Origin: LMUY01 sp964242925 | GTDB taxonomy: Bacteria; Pseudomonadota; Alphaproteobacteria; Acetobacterales; Acetobacteraceae | Direction of reading: 5' to 3' | DNA length: 59,330 bases | NCBI GenBank assembly: GCA_964242925.1 | Contig: CAXTBW010000015.1 | Span: 1 to 59,330 of the forward strand | In this document: positions 8,406 through 17,412 of the stretch, one piece after another | Numbering within the stretch: the stretch's first letter is position 1 | How the letters are laid out: every line of letters starts with the position of its first letter | The notes under the pieces: generated by a model | Databases searched by the model: none | Seen by the model: the letters and a program-made list of their open reading frames with translations, nothing else | What the model was told of the DNA's origin: nothing | Made by a program: the position numbers and the translations under genes

Positions 8406-9728
8406 CTAGGTGCGGGTCGGCCCCATGCGCGCCATCAGGGCGCCGATGTCGTCCATTTCCTCCACCGCCCAAATAGCCGCGATACGCGCGCCGGAATCGT
8501 CCGGCGCGTTGGCGGCGAACTTCTCCTCCAGCGCCTGGTCCGACAAGGGATGCTCGCGGCTGCCGATCGCGTGGTCGACCCGCTCGGTCAGTTGCGTCCC
8601 GTCCGCCAGCCGCACGGTGACGCTGGCCGCCGCGGCGGCCAGCGTCGCGTCCAACTCCGCGCTGACCCGGCCGCGCAACTGGGCGAGCGCCGGGTCGGCC
8701 ACCGCGGCGGTCGAGAAATCCGCCACCCCCGCCGTGCCGCGCACCAGCGCCGTGGCCGCGTTGTGCGCGATGCTGACGCGGGCATCCCGCTCGGTCCGCG
8801 TCGGCCGGTCGCCGCGGTCGAGCAGCAGCTGGTTGCCGCGCACCACCACCGCTTCCGGCAACGCGCCATCCAGCCGCGCCCGCAGCCGCAGGCAGGCATC
8901 CACCACCGCGTGGAACACGATGCCGCTCGGGTAGGGCTTGTAGGTGTTGGACGCGAACTCCCAATGCTCGCCCAGGGCCCCCGTCATCAGCGCGGGTTCG
9001 TCGCCCATGGCGCGCGCCCAGCCGAGCCGCCCCTCCAGCGCCGTAGGGGCGGCCTCATAGCCCGCGCGGGCCAGCAGCGCCGCCAGCAACCCATTGCGCG
9101 CGGCGTTGCCCATGCTGAGGTTCTTGCCGCTGCTCGCCAAATTCTCGACCAGGCCCGCCGACTGGCTGGCGGCCAGCGCGAGCGCCGCAGTGGTCTGCGC
9201 CGGCGACAATTGCAGCAACCGCGCGCACGCCGCCGCCGCCCCGAACACGCCGCAGGTCGAGGTGATGTGCCACCCCCGCGCATAGTGACCCGGCGAGACC
9301 GCGAGCCCGATGCGGCACTCGACTTCGGCGCCCAGGATGAAAGCGTGCAGCAGCGCGCGCCCCGGCAGCCGCTGCTGCTCCGCCAGCGCGAGCGCCGGAG
9401 GCGCCACGGGGGCGGTCGGGTGGATGACGGTGGCCAGGTGGGTGTCGTCGAAGTCCAGCAGGTTGGCCGCGATCGCGTTCACGAACGACGCGCCCATCAT
9501 GTCCAGCCGCTCCGCCCGCCCGATCACGGTGGCGCATTGGGGCCCGCTGAACGGCGCCATGGCCGTGGCGGCGATGGCGACCGCCGGGTCGTCCGCCACG
9601 CCGAGCGCGCAGCCGAAGAAGTTCAGCAGCGAGCGCTTGCCCTCGTGCGCCAGCGCGGCCGGCACGTCCGCCCAGCGATGGGTGGCGACGAATGCGCCGA
9701 GCGTCTCCGCCGCCGAGTTGGTTGTCAT
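8406..9728 (-). CDS. MmgE/PrpD family protein
   Basis: The protein has 440 residues across the full MmgE/PrpD fold, which includes 2-methylcitrate dehydratase, cis-aconitate decarboxylase and iminodisuccinate epimerase. Visible family segments are LLNFFGCALGVADDPAV, ANLLDFDDTHLATVIHPTAPVAPPALALAE near residue 90, HITSTCGVFGAAAACARLL, and KPYPSGIVFHAVVDACL in the C-terminal half. The DDTH motif carries the likely catalytic His and Asp. It is divergently placed from an SDR gene 83 bases away, so the two could share a control region. Substrate unknown. A second homologue lies at 16045-17400. Confidence 0.88.
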   Translation of the reverse strand: MTTNSAAETLGAFVATHRWADVPAALAHEGKRSLLNFFGCALGVADDPAVAIAATAMAPFSGPQCATVIGRAERLDMMGASFVNAIAANLLDFDDTHLATVIHPTAPVAPPALALAEQQRLPGRALLHAFILGAEVECRIGLAVSPGHYARGWHITSTCGVFGAAAACARLLQLSPAQTTAALALAASQSAGLVENLASSGKNLSMGNAARNGLLAALLARAGYEAAPTALEGRLGWARAMGDEPALMTGALGEHWEFASNTYKPYPSGIVFHAVVDACLRLRARLDGALPEAVVVRGNQLLLDRGDRPTRTERDARVSIAHNAATALVRGTAGVADFSTAAVADPALAQLRGRVSAELDATLAAAAASVTVRLADGTQLTERVDHAIGSREHPLSDQALEEKFAANAPDDSGARIAAIWAVEEMDDIGALMARMGPTRT

Positions 9729-9811
9729 GGCGTGTTCCCCGGTGTGCGGACTTAGTCTCTTCCTTAGCGAAGCCTAGACAGCGAGGCCGGCGCTGGTCAA
9801 TCTGCTCGGCC

Positions 9812-10606
9812 ATGACGGATCAATCGCAACCCGGTCTGCAGGGCCGCGCGGCCCTCGTCACCGGCTCGACCGACGGGCTGGGCCTGGCGATCGCCGCGTC
9901 GCTGGCGGAGGCCGGGTGCAGCGTGATGCTGCACGGCCTGCTGCCGGAGTGCGACGCGCCGGTCGCTTCGTTGCGGCGGTTCGGCGGCGACGTTCGCTAC
10001 GTGCGGGCGGATCTGTCGTCGGACGAGGGTGTGGCGGCGGCGGTAGGCGTGGCGCAGGCGGCGTTCGGCGCGTTGCACATCCTGGTCAACAACGCCGTGG
10101 TGCGGCATTTCGCGCCGGTCGAAGACGTCCCGCTGCCCGATTGGCGGCAGGCGCTGGCGGTCAATCTGACGGCGCCGTTCCATGCCACGCAGCTCGCGTT
10201 GCCGGCGATGCGGCGCGCCGGGTGGGGGCGCATCGTCAACATGGCGTCCGTCTACGGCCAGCGCGGGACGGTTAACCGGGTCGGCTACGTGACGACCAAG
10301 GCGGCGATCGTCGGGCTGACCCGCGCTGTGGCGGCCGAGGTCGCGGGCGCCGCGATCACCTGCAACGCGGTCTGCCCCGGCTCCGTCTCCACGCCGGGGA
10401 CGGAGGCGCGGGTGGAGGCGCTGATGGCGCGCGATGGGCTGGGCCGGGCAGAGGCGGTCGCGCGGTTTGTCGCGGGCAAGCAGCCGAGCGGCCGGTTTGT
10501 CGCGGCGGAGAGCGTGGCGGCGATGGTGCTGCTGCTCTGCGGGCCGGCGGGGGCGGACATCAATGGGGCAGTGCTGCCGGTGGATGGGGGATGGCTTGCG
10601 ATTTGA
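9812..10606 (+). CDS. SDR family oxidoreductase, 3-hydroxybutyrate-dehydrogenase-like
   Basis: The protein has 264 residues. The cofactor motif TGSTDGLGLAIA is near residue 16, with NNAVVRHFAPVED, catalytic Ser in IVNMASVYG and YVTTK for YxxxK. The segment AITCNAVCPGSVSTP and a C-terminus ending VLPVDGGWLAI match the D-3-hydroxybutyrate dehydrogenase group (PhbDH, SDR). Substrate assignment from these motifs alone is weak. Divergent from the PrpD-family gene. Confidence 0.85.
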   Translation: MTDQSQPGLQGRAALVTGSTDGLGLAIAASLAEAGCSVMLHGLLPECDAPVASLRRFGGDVRYVRADLSSDEGVAAAVGVAQAAFGALHILVNNAVVRHFAPVEDVPLPDWRQALAVNLTAPFHATQLALPAMRRAGWGRIVNMASVYGQRGTVNRVGYVTTKAAIVGLTRAVAAEVAGAAITCNAVCPGSVSTPGTEARVEALMARDGLGRAEAVARFVAGKQPSGRFVAAESVAAMVLLLCGPAGADINGAVLPVDGGWLAI

Positions 10607-10771
10607 GATTGGGGGCGCTCGTCAGCCCAGTTGAAAGCGGTATCGCAGGTTCAAACCGACGATGGTCGTTGCCGGGCTTCGATCGCGCGCGGCGTCGCTG
10701 TCCAGGCCGGGTCTTTACGACCATCCTTTCCCGTGGAAGCGTCGCCTGACAACAATGCAGAGAAATGCCTT

Positions 10772-11419
10772 ATGCGTGCCTTGCTGATCGCTTCCGCCAT
10801 TTTGGCTCTTTCCGTTGGCTCGGCTCACGCAGAGGACATGGTGAACACCAACTTTGCTGGCATCATGTGTCGGAACGAGAAGGCGCTGGCAGACTACTCG
10901 GCAAATGACGGCTCGGCGAAGCCAAGTGTAACGCGGGACCCGTCCTCGGCAACGGCAAGAGCCTTTATGAACGCCTGCAAGACGGCAGACGGCGCGACTG
11001 TGCACGTCATTTCGAAACGCAACAACACGTCAATCGTCACCTACAAGGGGGAGACCTGGTATGTGCCGAACGTTGCTTTCATGACGCCCTCGTCCGACTG
11101 CATAAGGGAGGGGGCAAATGTGACGATGACCGGGAAGATCGAGACCGGTTTTCAGCAAACCGACGAGGTCGATCCGAAGAAGGGTTTTCGATACCCTCGC
11201 CTCACGCTTGACCAGCCGGTTTGCTATGTCGGGAACATGTCGGAGAAAGCAGGTCGGTACGTATCTCTGGTGGGAAACGGATTAGGGGCGTACGGAGCGT
11301 TGATGAAGCTGGTCGGCCGGCACGCAATGGTGAGCGGCTCCATCGGCAGCCCGGACAATGGCAATCAGCCGCCCGACGCGATGATGATCTTTGATCCGGT
11401 GGTCAAACCTATCCCGTAG
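10772..11419 (+). CDS. Unrecognised exported protein
   Basis: The protein has 215 residues. The first 20 form a clear signal peptide (MRALLIASAILALSVGSAHA, cleavage before ED), so the mature protein should be periplasmic. It has several cysteines (CRN, CKT, DCI, VCY) that could form disulfides. I do not recognise the family. Codon use is less G/C-rich at third positions than in neighbours, and the gene lies alone between unrelated genes, both compatible with acquisition by transfer. ATG at 10772 is preferred over upstream starts because it begins the signal peptide. Confidence 0.65.
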   Translation: MRALLIASAILALSVGSAHAEDMVNTNFAGIMCRNEKALADYSANDGSAKPSVTRDPSSATARAFMNACKTADGATVHVISKRNNTSIVTYKGETWYVPNVAFMTPSSDCIREGANVTMTGKIETGFQQTDEVDPKKGFRYPRLTLDQPVCYVGNMSEKAGRYVSLVGNGLGAYGALMKLVGRHAMVSGSIGSPDNGNQPPDAMMIFDPVVKPIP

Positions 11420-11610
11420 GCGCTTTATCAAGCGGCTGACTCACGTTGCGTTCTGGCCCGTGGATGTAAGCACGGCAGGCGCCTGGTACGTCGCTGATTG
11501 ACGTTGGAGGGTCTGAATCGGGTCGATAGCCGACCTGCCGCGAGATGGCGCCGCGCCCCATCAGGAAGTTGTCCTTGGGACGAGGGGGGGCCGTGTGGTT
11601 AATGCTCGGC

Positions 11611-12261
11611 ATGAACGCGCCCGATCTCGTCGCTCCTCGCTCGCCGCCGGCCGACCTCGCCCTGCGGGACGCGCTGGTGGAGCTTGTGGCGCTCGGCGTT
11701 CGCATCGCGCGGGTCGCGGCGGAGGTGGCCGAGGTCGAAGGCCGGGTTGTTTCCCTTCTGGCCGCGGGTCTGCCCGAGAACTTGAACAGCGCCGCGTCGC
11801 TGACCGAGGCTCGAGACTCCGGATTGGCCGTGGACTCGGCCGAGTTGGCGCTAGCGAATGCATCGGCCCGAATCGGGACGGCGACGCATGCGTTCGACCG
11901 CGCATCGCGCGCGGTGCGGCGGACGGTGGCGCTGATCCAGCGCCTCGACGCCGGCTGGCCGCGAGGCGGGGCGGACGACCACCACACGCTCATTCGGCGG
12001 CAAGCGGCGCGCAGCGTGGGCGAACGGATTGCCCGGGACCACGACGGCGAGGCGGCCGAGCGGCTGTTCGACGACTTGGCCGAACGGTTGGACGCGCTGG
12101 AACTCGACGGCGGCCTGGACCGCCCGGCGGAAATGGTGATCGCGAAACTCTGCCGCGAGCTCGGGCTGGCCGGGCTAGGGCCGGTGCAGCTGAGGGACCC
12201 GGCGCAAAGAACCAGCGCGCCTGCTCCTCCGCCGGTTGCGGCCGACGATCCGGACGGGTGA
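11611..12261 (+). CDS. Unrecognised alpha-helical protein
   Basis: The protein has 216 residues from the ATG at 11611; starts at 11545 and 11602 are also possible and no ribosome site decides. The body is Ala/Arg/Glu-rich and predicted helical, with heptad-like runs such as LRDALVELVALGVRIARVAAEVAEVE. The C-terminus is Pro-rich. No motif or membrane segment is seen and I do not recognise the family. Third-position G/C is high, as in true genes here. It ends 16 bases before the convergent MFS gene. Confidence 0.55.
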   Translation: MNAPDLVAPRSPPADLALRDALVELVALGVRIARVAAEVAEVEGRVVSLLAAGLPENLNSAASLTEARDSGLAVDSAELALANASARIGTATHAFDRASRAVRRTVALIQRLDAGWPRGGADDHHTLIRRQAARSVGERIARDHDGEAAERLFDDLAERLDALELDGGLDRPAEMVIAKLCRELGLAGLGPVQLRDPAQRTSAPAPPPVAADDPDG

Positions 12262-12277
12262 GCGCGCCGACCGGCGA

Positions 12278-13651
12278 CTAAACCCTCGCAGGCTCCACGG
12301 GCGCCACCCCGCTCAACGCGCCGGACTCGGTCGACAGCTCCTCCAGCGAACGTTGCTTGGTCTCGATCCCCATCGTGAGCAGCACCACGATGTTCACCAC
12401 CAGCACGGTCACGATCAGGGCCAACACGCCGTAGAGGCCGAAGCCGTCGAAGCTGGCCGCCACGCCGTAGGGCACGAGAATGTTCACCGCGCGCCCCGCG
12501 GCATTGGCGACGCCGCTGCCGCGCAGGCGGACCTCGGTCGGGAACAGCTCCGGCACGTAGCACGCGATGCTGAGCGACGAGATGATGTAGATCACGCAGG
12601 TGACCACGAAGCCCAGCGCGCCGATCCAGGCCGAGCTGGTGACGCTGACATAGGCGGTGCTGACGACGATGCCGACCAGCGAGAACCAGATCAGGCCCCA
12701 ACGCCGGCCGACGCGCTCGGCCAGCAACAGGCCGATCAGCGACCCCAACGGACCGCCGGCGAACATGAGCGCGGACAAGCCGAGCGAGTTGGAGACGCCG
12801 TGGCCCTGTTTGACGAGGAAGGTCGGCACCCAGCTGACGAACGCGTAGTTGAACGTGAGCAGGCAGACGGTGACGACGGTGGCCACGATGGTGCGGCGGC
12901 GCAAAGCCGGGCCGAACAGGTCGGCCAGCGTGGTGCGGGGCGCCGCGACGAACGCGGGCGCCGGCGCCGCGTCGAACACGGGGGATTGCGCCTCGGCCAT
13001 GCGGACGATCGCTTCCGCCTCGTCGCCGCGGCCCTGCGTGGCGAGCCAGCGCGGCGATTCCGGCATCGCCCGGCGCAGGAACCAGACCACCCCCGCGCCG
13101 ATCGCCACGATGACGAACATCCAGCGCCAGCCGAAGCGCGGGATCACCACCCAGCCGATCAGGGTGGACAGGAACAGGCTGGCGTTGATGATCAGGTTGA
13201 GCAGGGTGGCGAAGCGGCCGCGGTGGCGCGCGGGCACGAACTCGCTGAGCGTGCCGTAGCCGACGACGATCTCCGCCCCGAGGCCGAGGCCCATCACGAA
13301 ACGCGCGGCGATCAGCCAGCCGATCGAGGGGGACAGGGCGCCGGCCAACGAGGCCAGGCCGAAGATGGCGAGGTTGAACTGGTAGGTGAACCTGCGGCCG
13401 AACCGGTCGCCCAGCACGCCGGCCGCCCAGGCGCCGATCATCATGCCGAAGAAGGTGGCGGAGATGAACGAGGCGTTCAGCGACATGGTGGACTCGCCGG
13501 ATTGGACCAGCGCGCCCAACACGCCCCCCGCGAGATAGAGGTCGAACGAGTCGAAGAACATGCCGGCCGCGATCAGCGCCAGCACGCGCCAGTGGAACCG
13601 CGACACAGCCAGGCGGTCGAGCCGCCAACCGATTTCCGCCGCCGTGACCAT
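12278..13651 (-). CDS. MFS transporter, sugar/aromatic-acid-type
   Basis: The protein has 457 residues and about 12 membrane segments. Major-facilitator signatures are GDRFGRRFTYQ after TM2, PESPRWLATQGRGDE at the start of the central loop, ERVGRRWG in the second half and PELFPTEVRLRGSG near TM10. These are typical of the sugar-porter and AAHS (aromatic or short carboxylic acid:H+ symport) groups. Its position beside dehydrogenase, cupin and PrpD/PrpF genes suggests uptake of an organic acid rather than a sugar; this is inference. ATG at 13651 precedes the first cytoplasmic stretch. Confidence 0.88.
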   Translation of the reverse strand: MVTAAEIGWRLDRLAVSRFHWRVLALIAAGMFFDSFDLYLAGGVLGALVQSGESTMSLNASFISATFFGMMIGAWAAGVLGDRFGRRFTYQFNLAIFGLASLAGALSPSIGWLIAARFVMGLGLGAEIVVGYGTLSEFVPARHRGRFATLLNLIINASLFLSTLIGWVVIPRFGWRWMFVIVAIGAGVVWFLRRAMPESPRWLATQGRGDEAEAIVRMAEAQSPVFDAAPAPAFVAAPRTTLADLFGPALRRRTIVATVVTVCLLTFNYAFVSWVPTFLVKQGHGVSNSLGLSALMFAGGPLGSLIGLLLAERVGRRWGLIWFSLVGIVVSTAYVSVTSSAWIGALGFVVTCVIYIISSLSIACYVPELFPTEVRLRGSGVANAAGRAVNILVPYGVAASFDGFGLYGVLALIVTVLVVNIVVLLTMGIETKQRSLEELSTESGALSGVAPVEPARV

Positions 13652-13687
13652 TGGCTGTTCCTCCCTAGGCGCCGCGCCGTTGTGGCG

Positions 13688-14590
13688 TCAGCTTTTCTTG
13701 CGTATCTCCACCCCGGCCCATCCCTCGAGCACGCGCGCGACGGAGGTGAAATCACTGTTGGGGCCGAAGGTGGCGTTGGTGATCGCCATCATCTGCCGGA
13801 CCGCGGCGCCGACCACCATGGGGACGCCGATCGCCTCCGCCTCGTCCACGCAGAGGCGGACGTCCTTGTAGGACAGCGCGGTGGAGAAGCCGAAGTCGAA
13901 GGTGCCGGTGAGCACGGCGCGGGGGAATTTATCCCGCAGCGCCACGTTGCCGCCGCTGGACGCCATGATGACATCGATCATGGTCTGCGGGTCCAGCCCG
14001 GCCTTGACGCCCATCGCCATCGCCTCGGACGAGATCGCGAGGGCGGCGACGGAGATCATGTTGTTGGCCAGCTTCATCGACTGCGCAAGGCCAGGCTTGT
14101 CGCCGCACGAGAACACCTTGCCGAACACCTCGAGGATGGGCCGGACGGTGTCGAACACCTCGGGCGCGCAGGACACCATCACCGCGAGCGTGCCTTTCTC
14201 GGCGCCGGCGGTGCCGCCGCTGACGGGGGCGTCGACCGGGCTGATGCGGCCGCGGCGGATCAGCTCCTCGCCAACGGTGATGGCCATGCGGGGGCCGGTG
14301 GTCGACAGGTCGACCAGCACGGTGGCGCGGTTGCCCTCGGCGATGCCGCCCGGGCCGAACACGACCTTGTGCACGATGTCGGGGGTGGGCAGGCTCATGA
14401 GCACGGTTTCGGAGGCGGACGACACCTCGGCCGCGCTGCTGGCGCGTCGTGCGCCCTTCGCGACCAGGGTGGCCATGGCGGCCTCGTTGGTGTCGTACAC
14501 CGTCAGGTTGTGGCCAGCGTCGAGCAGGCGCATCGCCATGCGACTGCCCATCTGCCCGAGGCCGACGAAGCCGATATCGCTGACAGCCAT
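13688..14590 (-). CDS. NAD(P)-dependent beta-hydroxyacid dehydrogenase (HIBADH family)
   Basis: The protein has 300 residues. The Rossmann motif GFVGLGQMGSRMAMRLLDAGH begins near residue 7, the substrate-binding signature is DAPVSGGTAGAEKGTL and the catalytic Lys lies in KLANNMISVAALAISSEAMA. This is the 3-hydroxyisobutyrate / tartronate semialdehyde / 6-phosphogluconate dehydrogenase-like family, which oxidises 3-hydroxyacids. The start at 14590 gives the family N-terminus; a longer open frame upstream is not needed. It lies 36 bases upstream of the MFS gene on the same strand, so the pair may form an operon. A paralogue is at 21789-22682. Confidence 0.9.
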   Translation of the reverse strand: MAVSDIGFVGLGQMGSRMAMRLLDAGHNLTVYDTNEAAMATLVAKGARRASSAAEVSSASETVLMSLPTPDIVHKVVFGPGGIAEGNRATVLVDLSTTGPRMAITVGEELIRRGRISPVDAPVSGGTAGAEKGTLAVMVSCAPEVFDTVRPILEVFGKVFSCGDKPGLAQSMKLANNMISVAALAISSEAMAMGVKAGLDPQTMIDVIMASSGGNVALRDKFPRAVLTGTFDFGFSTALSYKDVRLCVDEAEAIGVPMVVGAAVRQMMAITNATFGPNSDFTSVARVLEGWAGVEIRKKS

Positions 14591-14789
14591 CACAGCACTC
14601 CCTTTAGCGGGAAGGCCTGGTCGGGCCGGCCCGTCCTTGCTTGGGGCCATCCTAACCGGCGGGCGGCGCGGGACAAGTGTTTAGACGCGCCGCAGCCGGT
14701 AATTAGGTTAGGCCTTAGCGTCGCCGCCATTGCCGGACGGGCGCCGCGGTTGCTATTGATGGGGCAACGCCACGGAGAAGGGAGCACGC

Positions 14790-15173
14790 ATGACCAGGAT
14801 CATCACGCCCGCGCTGCAGGCCGGCAGCCAGGGGCGGCCCGGCTCGCAGTTCACCGGCGACGTCTACGCCTACGTCACCATGCCCGCGCAGGACGGCGTG
14901 GGCATCAACAACGTCACCTTCGCACCCGGCGCGCGGACCTTCTGGCACGATCACGAGCGTGGACAGATCCTGCAGGTCGTCGCGGGCCGCGGCCTGTTCC
15001 AAACGGCGGGGGAAGCAGCCCAAACCATCCGCGCCGGCGACACGGTCTGGATCCCGCCCGGCGAACGGCACTGGCACGGCGCCGCGCCCGATGCCGCGAT
15101 GACCCACATTTCCATCTCGCTCGGCGTGACGACGTGGCAGGAGGCGGTCAGCCCCGAAGACTACGCGGCGTAG
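14790..15173 (+). CDS. Cupin domain protein
   Basis: The protein has 127 residues, a single beta-barrel cupin. Motif 1 is FWHDHERGQILQVVAGRG with metal-binding histidines; motif 2 is GDTVWIPPGERHWHG, followed by MTHISIS. It resembles the (R)-mandelonitrile-lyase and carboxymuconolactone-associated small cupins. AGAAGGGAG lies about 6 bases before the ATG. It ends three bases before the convergent lyase gene. A close paralogue is at 21373-21774. It probably binds a metal, but substrate and reaction are unknown. Confidence 0.88.
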   Translation: MTRIITPALQAGSQGRPGSQFTGDVYAYVTMPAQDGVGINNVTFAPGARTFWHDHERGQILQVVAGRGLFQTAGEAAQTIRAGDTVWIPPGERHWHGAAPDAAMTHISISLGVTTWQEAVSPEDYAA

Positions 15174-15175
15174 TC

Positions 15176-16048
15176 TCATTGTCCCAGCTCCTGCTCCTCC
15201 GCCAGGCGGCGGGGCAGACCGATGAACTCGTTGAACTCCTCGAACGGCGTCATCAGGTCCGCCACCGCGCTGGTCGAGCAACCCGAGGCCATGAAGCGCT
15301 CCATCATGGTCTTGACCGCCTTGTGCATCGCGAACATCGGTTCAATCGGGCACAGCGCGTAGGCGAAGCCCAACTCGTAGACCTCGTCGAGCGACAGGAA
15401 CGGGCTCTTGCCGGAACGGGCCATGTTGAACAGCAGCGGCTTGCCCAGTGGGCGCAACCGCCGGCTGATCTCCCGCATCTGCTCCGGGCTTTCCATCGCG
15501 TCCATATAAAGGCCATCGGCGCCCAGGCTCGCGTAGTGCTCCAGCCGCTGGAGCGCGTCCTCCAGCCCGGTGACGGCCAGCGCGTCGGTGCGGGCGACGA
15601 TGAAGAAGTCCGGGTCGCGGCGGGCGCCCAGCATGGCGCGCAGCTTGTGGCCCATCTCCTCCTGGCTCACCACCTGCTTGCCGCCGAAGTGCCCGCACTT
15701 CTTGGGCACCGCCTGGTCCTCCAGGTGCAGCACCGCGCAGCCGGCCTCCTCCCACAGCCGCATGGTGCGCTGCGCGTCCAGCACGCCGCCGTAGCCGGTG
15801 TCGGCGTCGGCGAACACGGGCAGGCTCGTCACCCGGCAGATGCGCCTTATGTGATCGAGCATCTCCGTCTGCGACAGCAGGCCCACATCCGGCTCCCCGG
15901 CCACGATGGCCGACGCGGCGAACCCGCTAACGTAGATCGCCGGCGCCCCCGCCTGCTCCGCGAGCTTGGCCGTCACGGCGTCATGCGCGCCCATGCAGAC
16001 GAACGGCGGCGTGCGCAGCAACTCGCGGAACTTCGCAGCGCCGGTCAT
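15176..16048 (-). CDS. Isocitrate lyase/PEP mutase family lyase (PrpB-like)
   Basis: The protein has 290 residues, a TIM barrel. Family marks are FADADTGYGG (metal-binding aspartates), LEDQAVPKKCGHFGGK with the KKCGH catalytic loop, VARTDALAV and GKPLLFNM. The KKCGH Cys is the general acid/base of 2-methylisocitrate lyase, isocitrate lyase and 2,3-dimethylmalate lyase; PEP mutases lack it. So a retro-aldol or Claisen cleavage giving pyruvate or an analogue is likely. It is last in a four-gene operon, overlapping the PrpD-family gene by 4 bases. Confidence 0.9.
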   Translation of the reverse strand: MTGAAKFRELLRTPPFVCMGAHDAVTAKLAEQAGAPAIYVSGFAASAIVAGEPDVGLLSQTEMLDHIRRICRVTSLPVFADADTGYGGVLDAQRTMRLWEEAGCAVLHLEDQAVPKKCGHFGGKQVVSQEEMGHKLRAMLGARRDPDFFIVARTDALAVTGLEDALQRLEHYASLGADGLYMDAMESPEQMREISRRLRPLGKPLLFNMARSGKSPFLSLDEVYELGFAYALCPIEPMFAMHKAVKTMMERFMASGCSTSAVADLMTPFEEFNEFIGLPRRLAEEQELGQ

Positions 16049-17400
16049 CGGTTCGCTTCCGGTTGCAGCAGCCGCGCCAACTCGTCGATGCTGGCGAGGC
16101 TATCCAAACGCGCGGTCGCTTCGATCACCGCATCCACGCCGGCCGCGCCCAGCACCGGGTCGGCCAGCAGGTGCACCTTGCGGTCCATCTCGTCCGGCGT
16201 CATCGGGTTGGCGATCGACCCGCGCGGGTGGTCGACCTGCGAGGTCAGCGTGGCGCCGTCGTTCGTCCGCACCGTCAGGTGGCACGACACGCCGCGCGGC
16301 AGGCTGGCATCCACCTCGATCGTCAACATGTCCGACAGGCGCAGGATCTCGGGTTCGGACAACTTGTCGTCCTGGTATTGCGGCAGCAGCGCCGCGCCCT
16401 CGATCAGCGCGACCGCGACGGAGTACGGCAGGCTGACCTGCGCCTCGTGGTAGGTCTGCGGGGTCTTGTTCAGGTGGTAGTGCGCCCAGTCCGGATGCCG
16501 CCGCATGGTCATGGCCCGGATGGCGGCGGTTGGCGTCGTCATCTGGCGCCGCACATCCAGCGCGCAGTCGATCGCGTTGTGGATCGGCCGGGCGCACGAA
16601 TACGCCTTGTATTCGATGAACACGGGGTAGTCCTGCCCGAGCCCGGCCGTCAGCCGCTCCACATCGTAGCTATCGCTGAACGCCCGGCAGAAACCGCGCT
16701 CCCCGTCCAGGATGGTCGCCGCCCCGGTGAAGCCCAGTTGCGCCATCTGCGCCGCCACCACGCCATTGCGGGCGGCCGGGCCAGGGTTGAACCGCTTCTG
16801 CATCGAGGGCCCGTACATCTCCATCAGCCCGGACGCCTGCGCGCCGGCGAGCCCGATGGCGGACACGGTCTGCGCCTCGTCCAGCCCGAGCAGCATCGAC
16901 GCGGCCACCGCGGCGCCGAACACGCCCGTGGTGGGCGTCGTGTGGAAGGCCCGGTTGCGCAACGACGGGTTGGTGGCTTCGCTCACCCGCGCCATCATCT
17001 CGCACCCGCCGACGCATGCCGCCAGGAACGCGGCGCCGCCCGCGCCGACGCGCTCCGCCACCGCCAGCGCGGCGGAGATCACGGGCGGGCTGAAGTGGAA
17101 CAGCGCGATGATATCGACGTCGTCAAGCTCGATGCTGTGCGACGCGATCGCGTTGGCGAAGGCGGCGCTCGCAGCCGGCGCCTTGCCCGGATGGCCGATC
17201 AGCCGCGCATCCGCCACGCCGCCCGTTTCGATAGCGAAGCGCGCCGCGATCTCCCCGCTATGGGTCCGGCTGCCGCCCAGCGCCACGCCCAAATAGTCGC
17301 GCACCAGCACTTGGACGTCGTCGGCGTGCTTGCGCGGGATAGCGTCGAGGCGGAGACCGGTGAAATGCGCGGCAAGCTGCTCGGCTGCGGTCTTGGTCAT
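16045..17400 (-). CDS. MmgE/PrpD family protein
   Basis: The protein has 451 residues. Family landmarks are ASHSIELDDVDIIALFHFSPPVISAALAVAE near residue 85, FHTTPTTGVFGAAVAASMLLG and YKAYSCARPIHNAIDCAL. The core LDDVD differs from the DFDDTH of the paralogue at 8406-9728, so the active site has changed. Members hydrate, dehydrate, decarboxylate or epimerise tricarboxylates and related acids. It stands between the lactonase (12 bases) and the lyase (4-base overlap), which points to a hydration or dehydration step before cleavage. Substrate unknown. Confidence 0.88.
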   Translation of the reverse strand: MTKTAAEQLAAHFTGLRLDAIPRKHADDVQVLVRDYLGVALGGSRTHSGEIAARFAIETGGVADARLIGHPGKAPAASAAFANAIASHSIELDDVDIIALFHFSPPVISAALAVAERVGAGGAAFLAACVGGCEMMARVSEATNPSLRNRAFHTTPTTGVFGAAVAASMLLGLDEAQTVSAIGLAGAQASGLMEMYGPSMQKRFNPGPAARNGVVAAQMAQLGFTGAATILDGERGFCRAFSDSYDVERLTAGLGQDYPVFIEYKAYSCARPIHNAIDCALDVRRQMTTPTAAIRAMTMRRHPDWAHYHLNKTPQTYHEAQVSLPYSVAVALIEGAALLPQYQDDKLSEPEILRLSDMLTIEVDASLPRGVSCHLTVRTNDGATLTSQVDHPRGSIANPMTPDEMDRKVHLLADPVLGAAGVDAVIEATARLDSLASIDELARLLQPEANR

Positions 17401-17412
17401 GCTCGGTTCTCC

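Noticed and set aside
12236..16453. A very long open frame on the plus strand (over 1400 codons) across the MFS, dehydrogenase and lyase genes
   Set aside because: It is antisense to several well-supported genes. Long spurious frames are expected at this G/C content, and its translation is rich in Arg, His and Gly with no domain.
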